NCBI GenBank assembly: GCA_945862065.1 | Contig: CAMAWT010000008.1 | Span: 1 to 64,000 of the forward strand | Direction: 5' to 3' | DNA from: Flavobacterium psychrophilum | GTDB lineage: Bacteria > Bacteroidota > Bacteroidia > Flavobacteriales > Flavobacteriaceae | DNA: 64,000 nucleotides | Shown: piece after piece, positions 47,241 through 56,361 of the stretch | Position numbering within the stretch: the first letter of the stretch is position 1 | Layout of the letters: the number at the start of each line of letters is the position of its first letter | Notes under the pieces: model-generated | What the model was told of the DNA's origin: nothing | What the model saw: the letters and a program-made list of their open reading frames with translations, nothing else | The model's database searches: none | Translations under genes and position numbers: made by a program

Positions 47241-47347
47241 TTTTTTAGAAGCACACCATCCCGTTTCAAAACACATTTTGTCCCGCCATCGCCTTTATCT
47301 CCTTCGCCCTACGGGACTTCAGGAGGATATCGGCTCTGTCGGGGCTA
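47241..47347 (-). repeat. TAGCCC...GCTTCT structured repeat, copy 3
   Basis: The reverse complement reads TAGCCCCGACAGAGCCGAT, a hairpin (ATCCTCC...GGAGAT around CCCGTAGGG), GCGATGGCGGGACAAAATG, and ends GTGCTTCTAAAAAAA. It is the inverted partner of copy 2 at 36817-36925. Confidence 0.85.
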
Positions 47348-47377
47348 GATATGAAATGTAGTTTTCAGAAGAAAAAA

Positions 47378-47415
47378 AGTCCAAAGTCATAAAGTCGAAA
47401 GTCATAAAGTAGCCC
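47378..47415. repeat. AAAGTC array beside TAGCCC copy 3
   Basis: Reads AAAGTCAT AAAGTCG AAAGTCAT AAAGTAGCC. It lies next to a TAGCCC element in the same relative order as at 36.73-36.92 kb, but inverted. Confidence 0.8.
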
Positions 47416-47486
47416 TCGAAAACGTACAAAAACCTAATAGAGATTTGTGATGGTTTATCTTGCAACCAACAGATTAAAATCCGTTG

Positions 47487-47575
47487 TTACAAAATGAATC
47501 GTCCCTACGGGACTTTTACATAACGTGAAAGAGCCGTAGGTTCGGCACATTTTGTAAGGCTGGACTTTAGTCCAG
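47487..47575. repeat. Branched hairpin cluster
   Basis: An outer 10-bp inverted repeat (TTACAAAATG at 47487 and CATTTTGTAA at 47548) encloses two small hairpins (GTCCC-TAC-GGGAC at 47501; GCCG...CGGC at 47533). A perfect palindrome CTGGACTTTAGTCCAG follows at 47560. The arrangement would fold as a multibranched structure. No reading frame is evident. Confidence 0.75.
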
Positions 47576-47679
47576 TCGATACGAAAACGAATCTTGGCAC
47601 TGGTCGTTAAAAAAAACATATAAAGAATAAAACACCAAGATTTTCTTATTTTAGAAATACTATCAATTTATCGGGGACC

Positions 47680-47821
47680 GCGTGAGGGATTGAGGCGGTA
47701 TCCTTTTGGTGCTGCGAAGTTTACGGAGCAGCCACAAAAGATAAAGCCGAAAGCCTGACCTTGTTGCTTTGATAAACGACCTTTTTTAGTGATTTTTCTG
47801 CAACAAGGGCACGCCCAAATT
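47680..47821 (+). repeat. GCGTG...CACGC structured repeat, copy B
   Basis: Starts GCGTGAGGGATTGAGGCGG, holds the CTGC...CACAAAAG hairpin, then stem CTTGTTGC/GCAACAAG, and ends CACGCCCAAAT. It is inverted relative to 32431-32572. The second stem keeps pairing although two base pairs differ from copy A. It stops 5 bp before the O-methyltransferase stop codon. Confidence 0.85.
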
Positions 47822-47826
47822 ATATT

Positions 47827-48468
47827 TTACAACACCCGTGTTACGGTGAGTCCGTCGCGAATGGGAAGCAAAACGGTTTCAACCCGTGGGTCTTCGTTTA
47901 CTATTTTGTTATATTCCAAAAGTACATTTGTGCTGGTGTCTTTTGGGTTGAGTTCCTCCAAAACCTTACCACTCCACAATACATTGTCAGACAGGATGAT
48001 GCCACCGGGATTCATCAATGGGACAATCATGTTGAAATAATGGATGTAATTTTCTTTATCGGCATCAATAAAAACAAGGTCAAAAGTCGTATTGAGCGTT
48101 GGAATAATATCGAGGGCACTGCCCAAATGAGGTACAATTTGATCTTTCCAATCAGATAAATCGAAGTATTTTTTTTGGATAGCAACCAATTCTTCTTTGA
48201 CGTCAATGGTATGCAAAACGCCATTTTTTTGCAAACCTTCGGCAAGGCACAATGCTGCATAGCCCGTATAGGTGCCAATTTCTAAAATAGATTTTGGTGC
48301 AATAATCTTAGACAACATACTGAGTACACGACCTTGAAAATGCCCACTCAACATGCGGGGTTGCAAGATTTTTTGATGTGTTTCTCGAAATAATTGAACC
48401 AATAATTCGGGTTCGTTTTGCGAATGTTGTTCTACGTAATGTTCTAATTCTTCAGAAATGAAATGCAT
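47827..48468 (-). CDS. O-methyltransferase, catechol type
   Basis: 213 residues from the ATG giving MHFISEELEHYVEQH; a longer frame adds 30 residues that run into the divergent promoter. Motifs of the AdoMet-dependent O-methyltransferase 3 family: ILEIGTYTGYAALCLAEGL (SAM-binding), DLVFIDADKENYIHYF (metal-binding Asp) and GGIILSDNVLWSGKV. It methylates hydroxyl groups of small molecules; substrate is unknown. It is divergent from rlmN across a 70-bp gap. Confidence 0.87.
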   Translation of the reverse strand: MHFISEELEHYVEQHSQNEPELLVQLFRETHQKILQPRMLSGHFQGRVLSMLSKIIAPKSILEIGTYTGYAALCLAEGLQKNGVLHTIDVKEELVAIQKKYFDLSDWKDQIVPHLGSALDIIPTLNTTFDLVFIDADKENYIHYFNMIVPLMNPGGIILSDNVLWSGKVLEELNPKDTSTNVLLEYNKIVNEDPRVETVLLPIRDGLTVTRVL

Positions 48469-48526
48469 ACTTTTGATTTTCAGAAGGCAAAAATACAAAA
48501 TCCAAATAGATGTACTGATAAAATTG

Positions 48527-48534
48527 TAACTTTG
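48527..48534 (+). promoter_or_regulatory. -7 box abutting rlmN start codon
   Basis: TAACTTTG is followed by only four bases (CTGC) before the rlmN ATG, so the transcript would have almost no leader. Confidence 0.6.
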
Positions 48535-48538
48535 CTGC

Positions 48539-49576
48539 ATGATTGACAAAAAAGACATTCGAACATTAAGTAAAGAACAATTGCGCGATTTTTTTGTTTC
48601 TAACGGAGATAAGGCTTTTCGTGGGAATCAAGTTTTTGAGTGGTTGTGGAGCAAAGGGGCGCACAGTTTTGACGACATGACAAACGTTTCAATAGAAACC
48701 AGAGCCATGCTTGAAACCCATTTTGTGATCAATCATGTGAGCGTAGATACGATGCAACGAAGCGAAGACGGAACGGTAAAAAACGCCGTCCGTTTGCATG
48801 ACGGATTGATTGTAGAAAGCGTATTGATTCCTACCAATACAAGGACTACGGCTTGTGTATCGAGTCAAGTGGGTTGTAGTTTGGATTGTAATTTTTGTGC
48901 CACAGCACGATTAAAGAGAATGCGTAACTTGGAGCCTGGCGAAATTTATGATCAAGTGATTGCTATTGACAACGAAAGTAAATTGCATCACAACCGTCCT
49001 TTGTCGAATATTGTTTTTATGGGAATGGGCGAGCCTTTGATGAATTATAACAATGTCATCAAAGCGATTGATAAAATCACGTCGGAAGAAGGCTTGGGAA
49101 TGTCGCCAAAGCGAATTACGGTTTCTACCTCGGGCATACCAAAAATGATCAAGAAAATGGCCGATGATGAGGTGAAATTTAAACTCGCTGTTTCATTACA
49201 TTCTGCCATTGATGAGGTGAGAGCCAGGATCATGCCTTTCTCAAGTAATTTTCCGTTAGCAGATTTGCGGGAGTCATTGGAATATTGGTATCAAAAAACA
49301 AAAAGCAAGATAACGTATGAATATGTGGTTTGGAATGGTATTAACGACAATAAACAAGCAGTTGACGCCTTAGTAAAATTTTGTAAATATGTGCCTTGCA
49401 AAGTAAATTTGATAGAATACAACCCGATTGATGATGGCGAATTTCAACAAGCTTCAAACGAAGCAATTGATATGTACATCAAAACATTGACCAGTCATAA
49501 TATAGTTGCCAAAGTCAGGCGAAGTAGAGGAAAAGACATTGATGCTGCCTGCGGACAATTGGCAAATAAATCATAA
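48539..49576 (+). CDS. rlmN: 23S rRNA (A2503-C2)/tRNA methyltransferase RlmN
   Basis: 345 residues. The radical-SAM cluster is CSLDCNFC. The methyl-carrier Cys lies in the C-terminal block DIDAACGQLA. The family segments FVSNGDKAFRGNQVFEWLW, FMGMGEPLMNYNNV and ITVSTSGIPKMI are intact. It adds a C2 methyl to A2503 of 23S rRNA and to A37 of some tRNAs, through a dual-Cys mechanism. It is encoded alone and ends in a strong hairpin. Confidence 0.95.
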   Translation: MIDKKDIRTLSKEQLRDFFVSNGDKAFRGNQVFEWLWSKGAHSFDDMTNVSIETRAMLETHFVINHVSVDTMQRSEDGTVKNAVRLHDGLIVESVLIPTNTRTTACVSSQVGCSLDCNFCATARLKRMRNLEPGEIYDQVIAIDNESKLHHNRPLSNIVFMGMGEPLMNYNNVIKAIDKITSEEGLGMSPKRITVSTSGIPKMIKKMADDEVKFKLAVSLHSAIDEVRARIMPFSSNFPLADLRESLEYWYQKTKSKITYEYVVWNGINDNKQAVDALVKFCKYVPCKVNLIEYNPIDDGEFQQASNEAIDMYIKTLTSHNIVAKVRRSRGKDIDAACGQLANKS

Positions 49577-49578
49577 AA

Positions 49579-49612
49579 AAAAAGCGTTTGATGTAGTTGT
49601 CAAACGCTTTTT
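49579..49612. terminator. Bidirectional terminator, rlmN and lipoprotein gene
   Basis: A perfect 13-bp stem (AAAAAGCGTTTGA/TCAAACGCTTTTT) has an 8-base loop between two convergent genes. Confidence 0.9.
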
Positions 49613-49634
49613 ACCTTTTATAAAAAAATGAATA

Positions 49635-50513
49635 TTAATTCCCGATATTGATGGTGCTTGAAACACCGTTGATGATTAATACAGCAACATTATCACAATC
49701 GCCATTTCCATAATCGATTGAAGCTGTATTTGTACCACTTACAAAAGCAATAATTCCTTTTACGGTAAGTGGTTTTTGTAGCAACGCACAACTCATTCTG
49801 ATTTTTAATGGCGTGGTTATAGTCGCTGTTCTAGTTGATCCATTTGGACGAGTTGTTGTCCAGTTTCCAGTTATTTGGTAAATGTTATCTGCCCATGGTG
49901 CCGTTGTATATCCTTCAACAATTTCTCTTGTACGAGTTCCAACTCTCGTGTAAACATCTCCATTTGGAAAAGTGACAGTCATATCCAAAAGCATGGTTAC
50001 AATTGGGTGTGACACACTTGTAGCAGAAGCAACCGACATGGTTCTTGTAAATGTTTTAGTCCCAACAAATTTGATGTTGTTATGGTAGAAATTATCAAAT
50101 GTGTACGTAATAGTGTGTGAAGTCGCAGCGGGTTGGAAAACAAAGCTAATAATGATTTTGCCTCTCACTGTATTTCCGTTGTCTAAATTGCAATTTACAG
50201 TTCCAAAATCAATTGTTTTGGTTACTTGGGTTCCCGGAGTTATTTGTGTACCAAAAGCTGGAACTCTAGTAACTGTAGCGCAATTTGATTGTGTTGTACT
50301 TGTTGTAATTATTTCTTTTCCTGAAACAGTGTTACTATAAGTTGCCATTTCTTGATTTCCAACAATATCAGAAATATCATCGTTTGCAAGATCAATTTTT
50401 GAATCAATTGCAACGTCAGATGCTGTTATGGTTTGATCAACAGCTTCCTCATTAGTACAGCTAAATAGGGTAACTGCAATGATAAGTGAGTAAAATAAAT
50501 GAAGTTTTTTCAT
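49635..50513 (-). CDS. Putative lipoprotein, unknown function
   Basis: 292 residues. The lipobox is LFSC at about residue 19, followed by TNEEAVDQ. The rest is rich in Thr, Ser, Asn and beta-strand, with three scattered Cys pairs (NCATV, VNCNLDNG, GDCDNVAV) and a GNWTTTRPNG motif. I do not recognise a named domain. The acidic residues just after the lipid Cys are of the kind that can act as a surface-export signal in Bacteroidota; that is inference. It is transcribed alone and ends in a shared terminator. Confidence 0.75.
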   Translation of the reverse strand: MKKLHLFYSLIIAVTLFSCTNEEAVDQTITASDVAIDSKIDLANDDISDIVGNQEMATYSNTVSGKEIITTSTTQSNCATVTRVPAFGTQITPGTQVTKTIDFGTVNCNLDNGNTVRGKIIISFVFQPAATSHTITYTFDNFYHNNIKFVGTKTFTRTMSVASATSVSHPIVTMLLDMTVTFPNGDVYTRVGTRTREIVEGYTTAPWADNIYQITGNWTTTRPNGSTRTATITTPLKIRMSCALLQKPLTVKGIIAFVSGTNTASIDYGNGDCDNVAVLIINGVSSTINIGN

Positions 50514-50604
50514 GATAATTTTTTTAAGGTTTAATTTTTAGATGAATACAAATATAAAAGGTTTAATTTGAATAAAATATTTTTAAACTTTTTTATAATA
50601 GTCG

Positions 50605-50612
50605 TATCTTTG
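50605..50612 (+). promoter_or_regulatory. -7 box abutting polyprenyl synthase start
   Basis: TATCTTTG ends five bases before the ATG, again leaving almost no leader. Confidence 0.6.
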
Positions 50613-50617
50613 AGGCC

Positions 50618-51595
50618 ATGAATGTTACTTCCCAAATAAAACAACCGATAAAAGCTGAAATGGAACTTTTTGAAAAAAAGTTTTATGAATCGATGACGTC
50701 TAAAGTTGCTTTATTAAATAGGATTACTTACTATATCGTTAATAGAAAAGGAAAACAAATGCGTCCGATGTTTGTTTTTTTAACTGCCAAAATGATTGCC
50801 AATGGAGAGGTAAATGAGCGCACTTATCGAGGCGCTTCTGTCATTGAATTGATACATACAGCCACGCTTGTTCATGATGATGTGGTAGATGATAGTAACA
50901 GAAGACGAGGTTTTTTCTCTATAAATGCTCTTTGGAAAAACAAAATTGCCGTTTTGGTTGGCGATTATTTGTTGTCGAAAGGATTATTACTTTCTATAGA
51001 TAACGGCGACTTTGATTTGTTGAAAATTATTTCTGTAGCCGTTAGAGAAATGAGTGAAGGCGAATTACTTCAAATAGAGAAAGCGAGGCGTTTGGATATT
51101 ACGGAGGCTATTTACTACGAAATCATCCGACAAAAAACCGCTACTTTAATAGCCGCTTGTTGCGCACTTGGCGCTAAATCTGTTTCTGATGATTTAGATT
51201 TGGTTGAAAAAATGCGCAAATTTGGTGAGTTAATAGGAATGGCGTTTCAAATCAAAGATGATTTGTTTGATTATACCGATGAAGCCATTGGAAAGCCAAC
51301 CGGAATTGATATTAAAGAACAAAAAATGACATTGCCGTTGATTCATGCGCTGAATAATTGTACTTCAAAAGAAAAATCTTGGTGCATTAATTCAATTAAA
51401 AACCACAACAAAGACAAAAAACGAGTAAAAGAGGTCATTCAATTTGTAAAAGACAAAAACGGATTGACTTATGCCGAAGAGAAAATGTTTCATTTTCAAC
51501 AAGAAGCATTGGAACTTATTCAAGACTTACCTAATTCTACTTATAAAGATAGTTTGATTTTGATGGTAAATTATGTGATTGAAAGGAAGAGATAG
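50618..51595 (+). CDS. Polyprenyl diphosphate synthase
   Basis: 325 residues of the all-helical trans-prenyltransferase fold. The first Asp-rich motif is LVHDDVVDDSNRRRG and the second is QIKDDLFDYTDE; the allylic-binding KQMRP lies near residue 45. It builds a long-chain isoprenyl diphosphate, most likely the menaquinone side chain in this lineage; chain length is set by residues before the first motif and cannot be fixed by eye. It is encoded just before dnaG on the same strand with a 70-bp gap. Confidence 0.9.
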   Translation: MNVTSQIKQPIKAEMELFEKKFYESMTSKVALLNRITYYIVNRKGKQMRPMFVFLTAKMIANGEVNERTYRGASVIELIHTATLVHDDVVDDSNRRRGFFSINALWKNKIAVLVGDYLLSKGLLLSIDNGDFDLLKIISVAVREMSEGELLQIEKARRLDITEAIYYEIIRQKTATLIAACCALGAKSVSDDLDLVEKMRKFGELIGMAFQIKDDLFDYTDEAIGKPTGIDIKEQKMTLPLIHALNNCTSKEKSWCINSIKNHNKDKKRVKEVIQFVKDKNGLTYAEEKMFHFQQEALELIQDLPNSTYKDSLILMVNYVIERKR

Positions 51596-51665
51596 AATTT
51601 ACAAGTTATAGGATTAAAATGTTTTATTTATAATCAGTAACTTTACACCATAAAGCAACCCAAAT

Positions 51666-53648
51666 TTGATAACCAAAGAAACCATCGATAAAGTGTATGA
51701 AACCGCTAGGGTAGAAGAAGTCATTGGCGATTTCGTCCAGCTCAAGCGTGCAGGAAGCAATTATAAAGGATTGAGCCCGTTTTCAGACGAGCGCTCTCCG
51801 TCGTTTATGGTGTCGCCGGTTAAACAAATTTGGAAAGATTTTAGTTCAGGAAAGGGCGGAAATGCCATTGCTTTTATAATGGAACACGAACATTTTTCGT
51901 ATCCCGAAGCCATTCGTTATTTAGCCAAAAAATACAATATCGAAATTGAAGAAACCGAACTTTCAAACGAGCAAAAAGAAATTGCCAACGAAAAAGAAAG
52001 TTTGTACCTCGTTTCTGAATTTGCAAGCAAGTATTTTCAAGATGTTTTACTCAATCAAGAAGAAGGGAAAGCCATTGGATATTCGTATTTTAAAGAACGC
52101 GGTTTTACCAATGAAACCATCAAAAAATTCAATTTAGGTTATTCTCCAAATACTTGGGATGCCCTCACAAAAGAAGCGCTTGGCAAAGGTTATAAACTAG
52201 AATTTCTAGTAAAAACAGGACTAACCATTGTAGGTGAAGACAAGCAATTTGACCGTTTCAAAGGGCGTGTGATGTTTCCTATTCAAAGCATGTCGGGACG
52301 CGTTTTGGGTTTTGGTGGAAGAATATTAACCAACGATAAAAAAGCGGCCAAATATTTAAACTCTCCCGAAAGTGATTTATACCACAAAAGCAAAGTGCTG
52401 TATGGTATTTTTCATGCCAAACAAGCCATTGCTAAAAACGATAATTGCTACCTTGTAGAAGGTTATACTGATGTGATTCAGATGCATCAAGCCGGTATCG
52501 AAAATGTGGTAGCTTCATCTGGAACGGCATTAACTCCAGACCAAATTCGGTTGATAAATCGACTCACAAAAAACATTACGGTTCTTTTTGACGGTGATGC
52601 GGCGGGTTTGCGAGCTTCCATTCGTGGAATTGATTTGATTTTGGAAGAAGGCATGAACGTTAAAGTTTGTACGTTTCCAGATGGTGACGACCCAGATAGT
52701 TTTGCCAAAAAAACGCCTTTGGATGAATTGATGGTTTATCTCGATGAAAACGCCATGGATTTCATACAGTTCAAAGCTTCGTTATTGATGAAAGAAGCCA
52801 AAAACGATCCTATAAAAAAAGCAGAACTCATTCGAGATATGGTTACAAGTATTTCCAAAATACCAGACCGCATTAAACGTGAAGTCTACATCAAAGAATG
52901 TTCTAGAATAATGGACATTTCTGAAGAGGTTCTTTTTAATACACTTGCGCAATTAGTACAAAAAGACATTCAAGAACTTGAAAAAAAAGGTAAAAAAGAA
53001 CAAGCTGTTTTTGAAGTTCATAAAAACGATGCAATCACAGTAGCTACTTCTACCGTAGATATTCAGTTTGAATTAGAACATAAATTAATTGAAATTTTGC
53101 TTCTTTACGGAAACGTTGAAGACGATTTTGAAGACATCATGCTTGCAACAAACGAACAAGGGGAAATGGTTGAAGTAAAGGAAATGAACCGGTATAAAGT
53201 CTTTAATCGGATTTATTTAAGTCTGCAAGAAGATGAAGTCGAATTTGCAAATCCATTGTTTAAAACTATTTACTTGGACTTGATTACTTTTTACAACCAA
53301 ACAGAAAGTTTTGAAATTGACCAATATCTTTCGCAATTAACACCCGAAGTTTCGCAAGAAGTTACTTCAATATTAATGAACGATGAGCGAGAATCATTAC
53401 ATAATTGGGAGACGAAACATATTTATGTAAAAGAAAAAAAAGCCACCATAAGTCAATATGTTTCAGAAACTATATTAACATTACGTTGGTTTTTAGTCAA
53501 TAAAATAATTGATGAATTAAAGTCAGATATCAAATCAGATGCAGAAAACAACACCGAAATTCTTTCTTCTGTAATGGATTATTTAAGTTTAACGAATGTT
53601 TTTTCAAAAAAACTAGGCAGAGTTATTTCTCGCCATTCAAAAAACTAA
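51666..53648 (+). CDS. dnaG: DNA primase, lacking zinc-finger cysteines
   Basis: 660 residues from a TTG codon; the resulting N-terminus (MITKETIDKVYETARVEEVIG) fits DnaG exactly and no ATG is near. The N-terminal CHC2 domain keeps its shape, but the zinc ligands are gone: LSPFSDERSPSF replaces the CPFH block and DFSSGKGG replaces CFGCG. The catalytic Toprim domain is intact (YLVEGYTDVIQMHQAG; LFDGDAAG). A C-terminal helicase-binding region follows. It makes RNA primers for replication. The last 4 bp overlap the convergent regulator gene. Confidence 0.93.
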   Translation: MITKETIDKVYETARVEEVIGDFVQLKRAGSNYKGLSPFSDERSPSFMVSPVKQIWKDFSSGKGGNAIAFIMEHEHFSYPEAIRYLAKKYNIEIEETELSNEQKEIANEKESLYLVSEFASKYFQDVLLNQEEGKAIGYSYFKERGFTNETIKKFNLGYSPNTWDALTKEALGKGYKLEFLVKTGLTIVGEDKQFDRFKGRVMFPIQSMSGRVLGFGGRILTNDKKAAKYLNSPESDLYHKSKVLYGIFHAKQAIAKNDNCYLVEGYTDVIQMHQAGIENVVASSGTALTPDQIRLINRLTKNITVLFDGDAAGLRASIRGIDLILEEGMNVKVCTFPDGDDPDSFAKKTPLDELMVYLDENAMDFIQFKASLLMKEAKNDPIKKAELIRDMVTSISKIPDRIKREVYIKECSRIMDISEEVLFNTLAQLVQKDIQELEKKGKKEQAVFEVHKNDAITVATSTVDIQFELEHKLIEILLLYGNVEDDFEDIMLATNEQGEMVEVKEMNRYKVFNRIYLSLQEDEVEFANPLFKTIYLDLITFYNQTESFEIDQYLSQLTPEVSQEVTSILMNDERESLHNWETKHIYVKEKKATISQYVSETILTLRWFLVNKIIDELKSDIKSDAENNTEILSSVMDYLSLTNVFSKKLGRVISRHSKN

Positions 53649-54268
53649 ATGATATTCAATGACTTACATTTAGCAACAAGAGAAACTAAATTGGTTACTT
53701 CTAGTTTTTTAAACAATCTAGTTTTGTAAGTGCTTGTTGTTTTTACATTTATATGCAACAAATCAGAAATTTCACTGTTTTTTTTTCCAGCACATAAATG
53801 TACTAAAACTTCACTTTCTCTAGCTGATAATTTATTAATAAGGATTTTCTCAAAATTCTTTTTGTTTAACAAAGAATTTTTTAAACAATCACTCAAAACC
53901 AATTCTCCTTTGTTAATTTTTTTAATTGCAAGTTTAATATCTTTAAGCGAAGCCGTTTTTTTGAGATATCCTTTGGCACCAAATTTAATACAATTTGACC
54001 CAAAAATTTGTTCATCCAAATTTGAATAAATTAAGATTTTAGTTTTCGGAAAGTGTTCAACAACCCATTTTAAATCTGTAACGATACTAAAATCAGTTAG
54101 TTCTATATCTAAAATCAATACATCAATATCGCGAATCAACAAAAAAGTAGTTAGTTCATCGTAATTAAATGCAAAACCCGCGACTCGAGTTTTCGAATTT
54201 CCTTTAAAATAATTTTTAATCCCATAATGCACCATTGGGATGTTGTCTGCAAGACCAATTTGGATCAT
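53645..54268 (-). CDS. LuxR/FixJ-type response regulator
   Basis: 207 residues. The receiver domain (1-115) has the phospho-acceptor Asp in VLILDIELTDF and the conserved Lys in AKGYLKKTA. A LuxR-type helix-turn-helix follows (about 140-205: LSARESEVLVHLCAGKKNSEISDLLHI, then VKTTSTYKTRLFKKL). It resembles RcsB/FixJ-type transcription factors. No histidine kinase is encoded nearby. It is convergent with dnaG and overlaps it by four bases. Confidence 0.88.
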   Translation of the reverse strand: MIQIGLADNIPMVHYGIKNYFKGNSKTRVAGFAFNYDELTTFLLIRDIDVLILDIELTDFSIVTDLKWVVEHFPKTKILIYSNLDEQIFGSNCIKFGAKGYLKKTASLKDIKLAIKKINKGELVLSDCLKNSLLNKKNFEKILINKLSARESEVLVHLCAGKKNSEISDLLHINVKTTSTYKTRLFKKLEVTNLVSLVAKCKSLNII

Positions 54269-54335
54269 TTTTTTTTAAATTTAATTTAATTTATAAATAT
54301 ATAAAAAAAAATGAAATAATTGATAATCAGTATTT

Positions 54336-55142
54336 TTATCTAAACTCTTTTGGAATTTCACAAACGGGAATAGGTTGCATTTTATGTTGATTGATTGAAT
54401 TGAGCCTTTTGTAAATAGCAAAAACTTCTTTTTGCCTTCCCTCAAAATCAGTCACCAAACTTCCTTTTTCATTGGCTTGCATCGCCCATTCAAGCTCATC
54501 ATAACTTGCCCCAAGCTGGTCTTCGTCTGTTCTGTTGTCGCCAAAAAGCCCATCAGTTGGAGACGCTTCAAGAATAGAATCTGGAATTTTCAAATAAGCT
54601 CCAAGGGCATATACATCGCTTTTCATTAAATCGGCAATCGGACTCACATCAACGCCGCCATCGCCATATTTGGTGTAAAATCCAACCCCAAAATCCTCCA
54701 CTTTATTCCCTGTACCAGCCACCAAATATCTATGTATCCCAGCATGAAAATACAAAGTAGTCATTCGCAATCGAGCTCTAGTATTTGCTAAAGATAAATA
54801 ATAAAGCGCTTCGTCATCGCCATCAGGTACACCATCTACAAATGATTCATAAATTGGTGTAAGATCCGTTAAATCTCTAGATACATTCTCAAAACGTTGC
54901 ATCAATTGATCAATGTGTTCCTTACCTCTATTTACTTGGTTTTCAGCCTGATGAATAGGCATTTCTAAACACAATGTAGGCATCCCAGTTTGTGCACACA
55001 AAGTCGAAGTAACAGCAGAATCAACCCCGCCAGAAATCCCAATCACAAACCCTTTAACTCCCGCATTTTCAGCATAGGTTTTCAACCAATTTACTATCCA
55101 TTCGTTTACTTTTTCAACCCCAATTGTACTTGTCTTCTTCAT
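54336..55142 (-). CDS. nadE: NAD+ synthetase, ammonia-dependent
   Basis: 268 residues. The ATP-pyrophosphatase P-loop is GISGGVDSAVTSTLC. Other marks are TGNKVEDFGVGFYTKYGDGG and SPIADLMKSDVYALG, then GLFGDNRTDEDQLGASY. It amidates deamido-NAD to NAD+. There is no glutaminase domain, so it uses ammonia or a separate donor. It is divergent from gldB. Confidence 0.94.
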   Translation of the reverse strand: MKKTSTIGVEKVNEWIVNWLKTYAENAGVKGFVIGISGGVDSAVTSTLCAQTGMPTLCLEMPIHQAENQVNRGKEHIDQLMQRFENVSRDLTDLTPIYESFVDGVPDGDDEALYYLSLANTRARLRMTTLYFHAGIHRYLVAGTGNKVEDFGVGFYTKYGDGGVDVSPIADLMKSDVYALGAYLKIPDSILEASPTDGLFGDNRTDEDQLGASYDELEWAMQANEKGSLVTDFEGRQKEVFAIYKRLNSINQHKMQPIPVCEIPKEFR

Positions 55143-55180
55143 TTTAATAAATTTACCTATTCTTTTTAAAATTCGTAATG

Positions 55181-55188
55181 TATATTTG
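55181..55188 (+). promoter_or_regulatory. Putative -7 box toward gldB
   Basis: TATATTTG reads toward gldB and would give a leader of about 210 nt that contains the structured repeat at 55223-55373. Confidence 0.5.
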
Positions 55189-55222
55189 CAAAAATAATAA
55201 TTTAAAACTAATTACGTTTTTA

Positions 55223-55373
55223 TTTTTAGAAGCAATTTCCAGCTTTTCACTACAATCTTTCATCCTTTTTGATTGTTTTTCTAAGCCACAAAAAGAGCTT
55301 CCGTTGGTCGCTTTTTTGCGTCAAGAAAAACAAATCAAAAAGAATGAAAGGATTTCCGTTTCAATCTGGGCTA
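55223..55373 (-). repeat. TAGCCC...GCTTCT structured repeat, copy 4
   Basis: The reverse complement starts TAGCCCAGATTGAAACGG, forms a hairpin of about 25 bp (CTTTCAT.CTTTTTGATT with AATCAAAAAGGATGAAAG), keeps the tip AAAAAGCGACC...GGAAGCTCTTTT and ends GCTGGAAATTGCTTCTAAAA. It occupies the gldB leader and explains a meaningless 71-codon frame at 55178-55393. Confidence 0.8.
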
Positions 55374-55401
55374 AATCGGTACTAATAAGTTAATTTTTTA
55401 A

Positions 55402-56361
55402 ATGAAAAAAATACTCATTCTGTTTGCAATCCTAGTTTTTATAGGGTGTAACAAAAAATCAAAAGTAGAAAAAGCAGTTGAATCAATTCCTGTTTCAATG
55501 AAAGTTATTCGTTTTGATCAAGCTTTTTTTGAATCAAAACCCGAAGATTTTGCTAAATTAAAAATGCAATTCCCCGACTTTTTCGACCCAAAAACACCCG
55601 ATAATGTTTGGATAGAAAAAAATCAAAACCCAGATTGGCGTGCCCTTTATTCAGAAACTCAAAAAAAATATGCCGATTTTAGTAACAATCAAAAGCAAAT
55701 CGAATTACTTTTTAAGCACATAAAGTACTATTTCCCAACAGTAAAAACGCCTCAAATTTATACGCTCATTTCAGAAATGGATTACAACTACAAAGCCATT
55801 TATGCTAACGATAAATTACTCATTGGATTAGAATTTTATTTGGGCAAAGACCATAAGTTTTATCAAGGAATTCCTGCTTACATTCGTCAGAATTTTGAAG
55901 AAAGACAAATGCTACCCGATGTTGTTCAGTCATTTGCAGAAAAAGTGGTATCAACTGGAAATAATGATACCTTTGTTGCGATGATGGTTACCAGCGGAAA
56001 ACAATTGTACTTAAAAGATTTGCTATTGCCAGATTATTCCGATGCTGAAAAAATGGGTTATTCAGAAGAGCAACTAATTTGGAGTAAGGAAAATGAAGTT
56101 GAAATTTGGAAAAAATTTGTTGCAGATAATTTATTATTCAGCACCGATGCAAAATTGGGTCCACGTTTTATAAATCTAGCGCCCTTTTCAAAATTTTATT
56201 TAGAAATTGATAATGAATCTCCAGGCAGAATTGGTCAATGGATGGGTTGGCAAATTGTTCGTTCTTTTATGGATAATAACCCAGAAATCACCATCCAACA
56301 GTTATTAAAAATGGATCCTAAAATGATCTTTGAAAAATCAAAATACAAACCCAAAAAATAA
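55402..56361 (+). CDS. gldB: Gliding motility lipoprotein GldB
   Basis: 319 residues. The lipobox is VFIGC at about residue 16. The sequence matches GldB in length and in blocks such as VIRFDQAFFESKPEDFAKLK, IYTLISEMDYNYKAIYAND, IGLEFYLGKDHKFYQG and GQWMGWQIVRSFMDNNPE. GldB is needed for gliding in Flavobacterium johnsoniae; its exact task is unclear, though gliding depends on type IX secretion. It overlaps gldC by one base (TAATG), so the two are coupled. Confidence 0.92.
   Translation: MKKILILFAILVFIGCNKKSKVEKAVESIPVSMKVIRFDQAFFESKPEDFAKLKMQFPDFFDPKTPDNVWIEKNQNPDWRALYSETQKKYADFSNNQKQIELLFKHIKYYFPTVKTPQIYTLISEMDYNYKAIYANDKLLIGLEFYLGKDHKFYQGIPAYIRQNFEERQMLPDVVQSFAEKVVSTGNNDTFVAMMVTSGKQLYLKDLLLPDYSDAEKMGYSEEQLIWSKENEVEIWKKFVADNLLFSTDAKLGPRFINLAPFSKFYLEIDNESPGRIGQWMGWQIVRSFMDNNPEITIQQLLKMDPKMIFEKSKYKPKK

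Noticed and set aside
47232..47826. Undetected gene in the 595-bp gap
   Set aside because: No frame of useful length; the whole stretch is accounted for by structured repeats and short spacers.
55178..55393. 71-codon open frame before gldB
   Set aside because: Its ATG overlaps the -7 box that reads toward gldB, so it would start upstream of the transcript, and its body is the inverted TAGCCC element.
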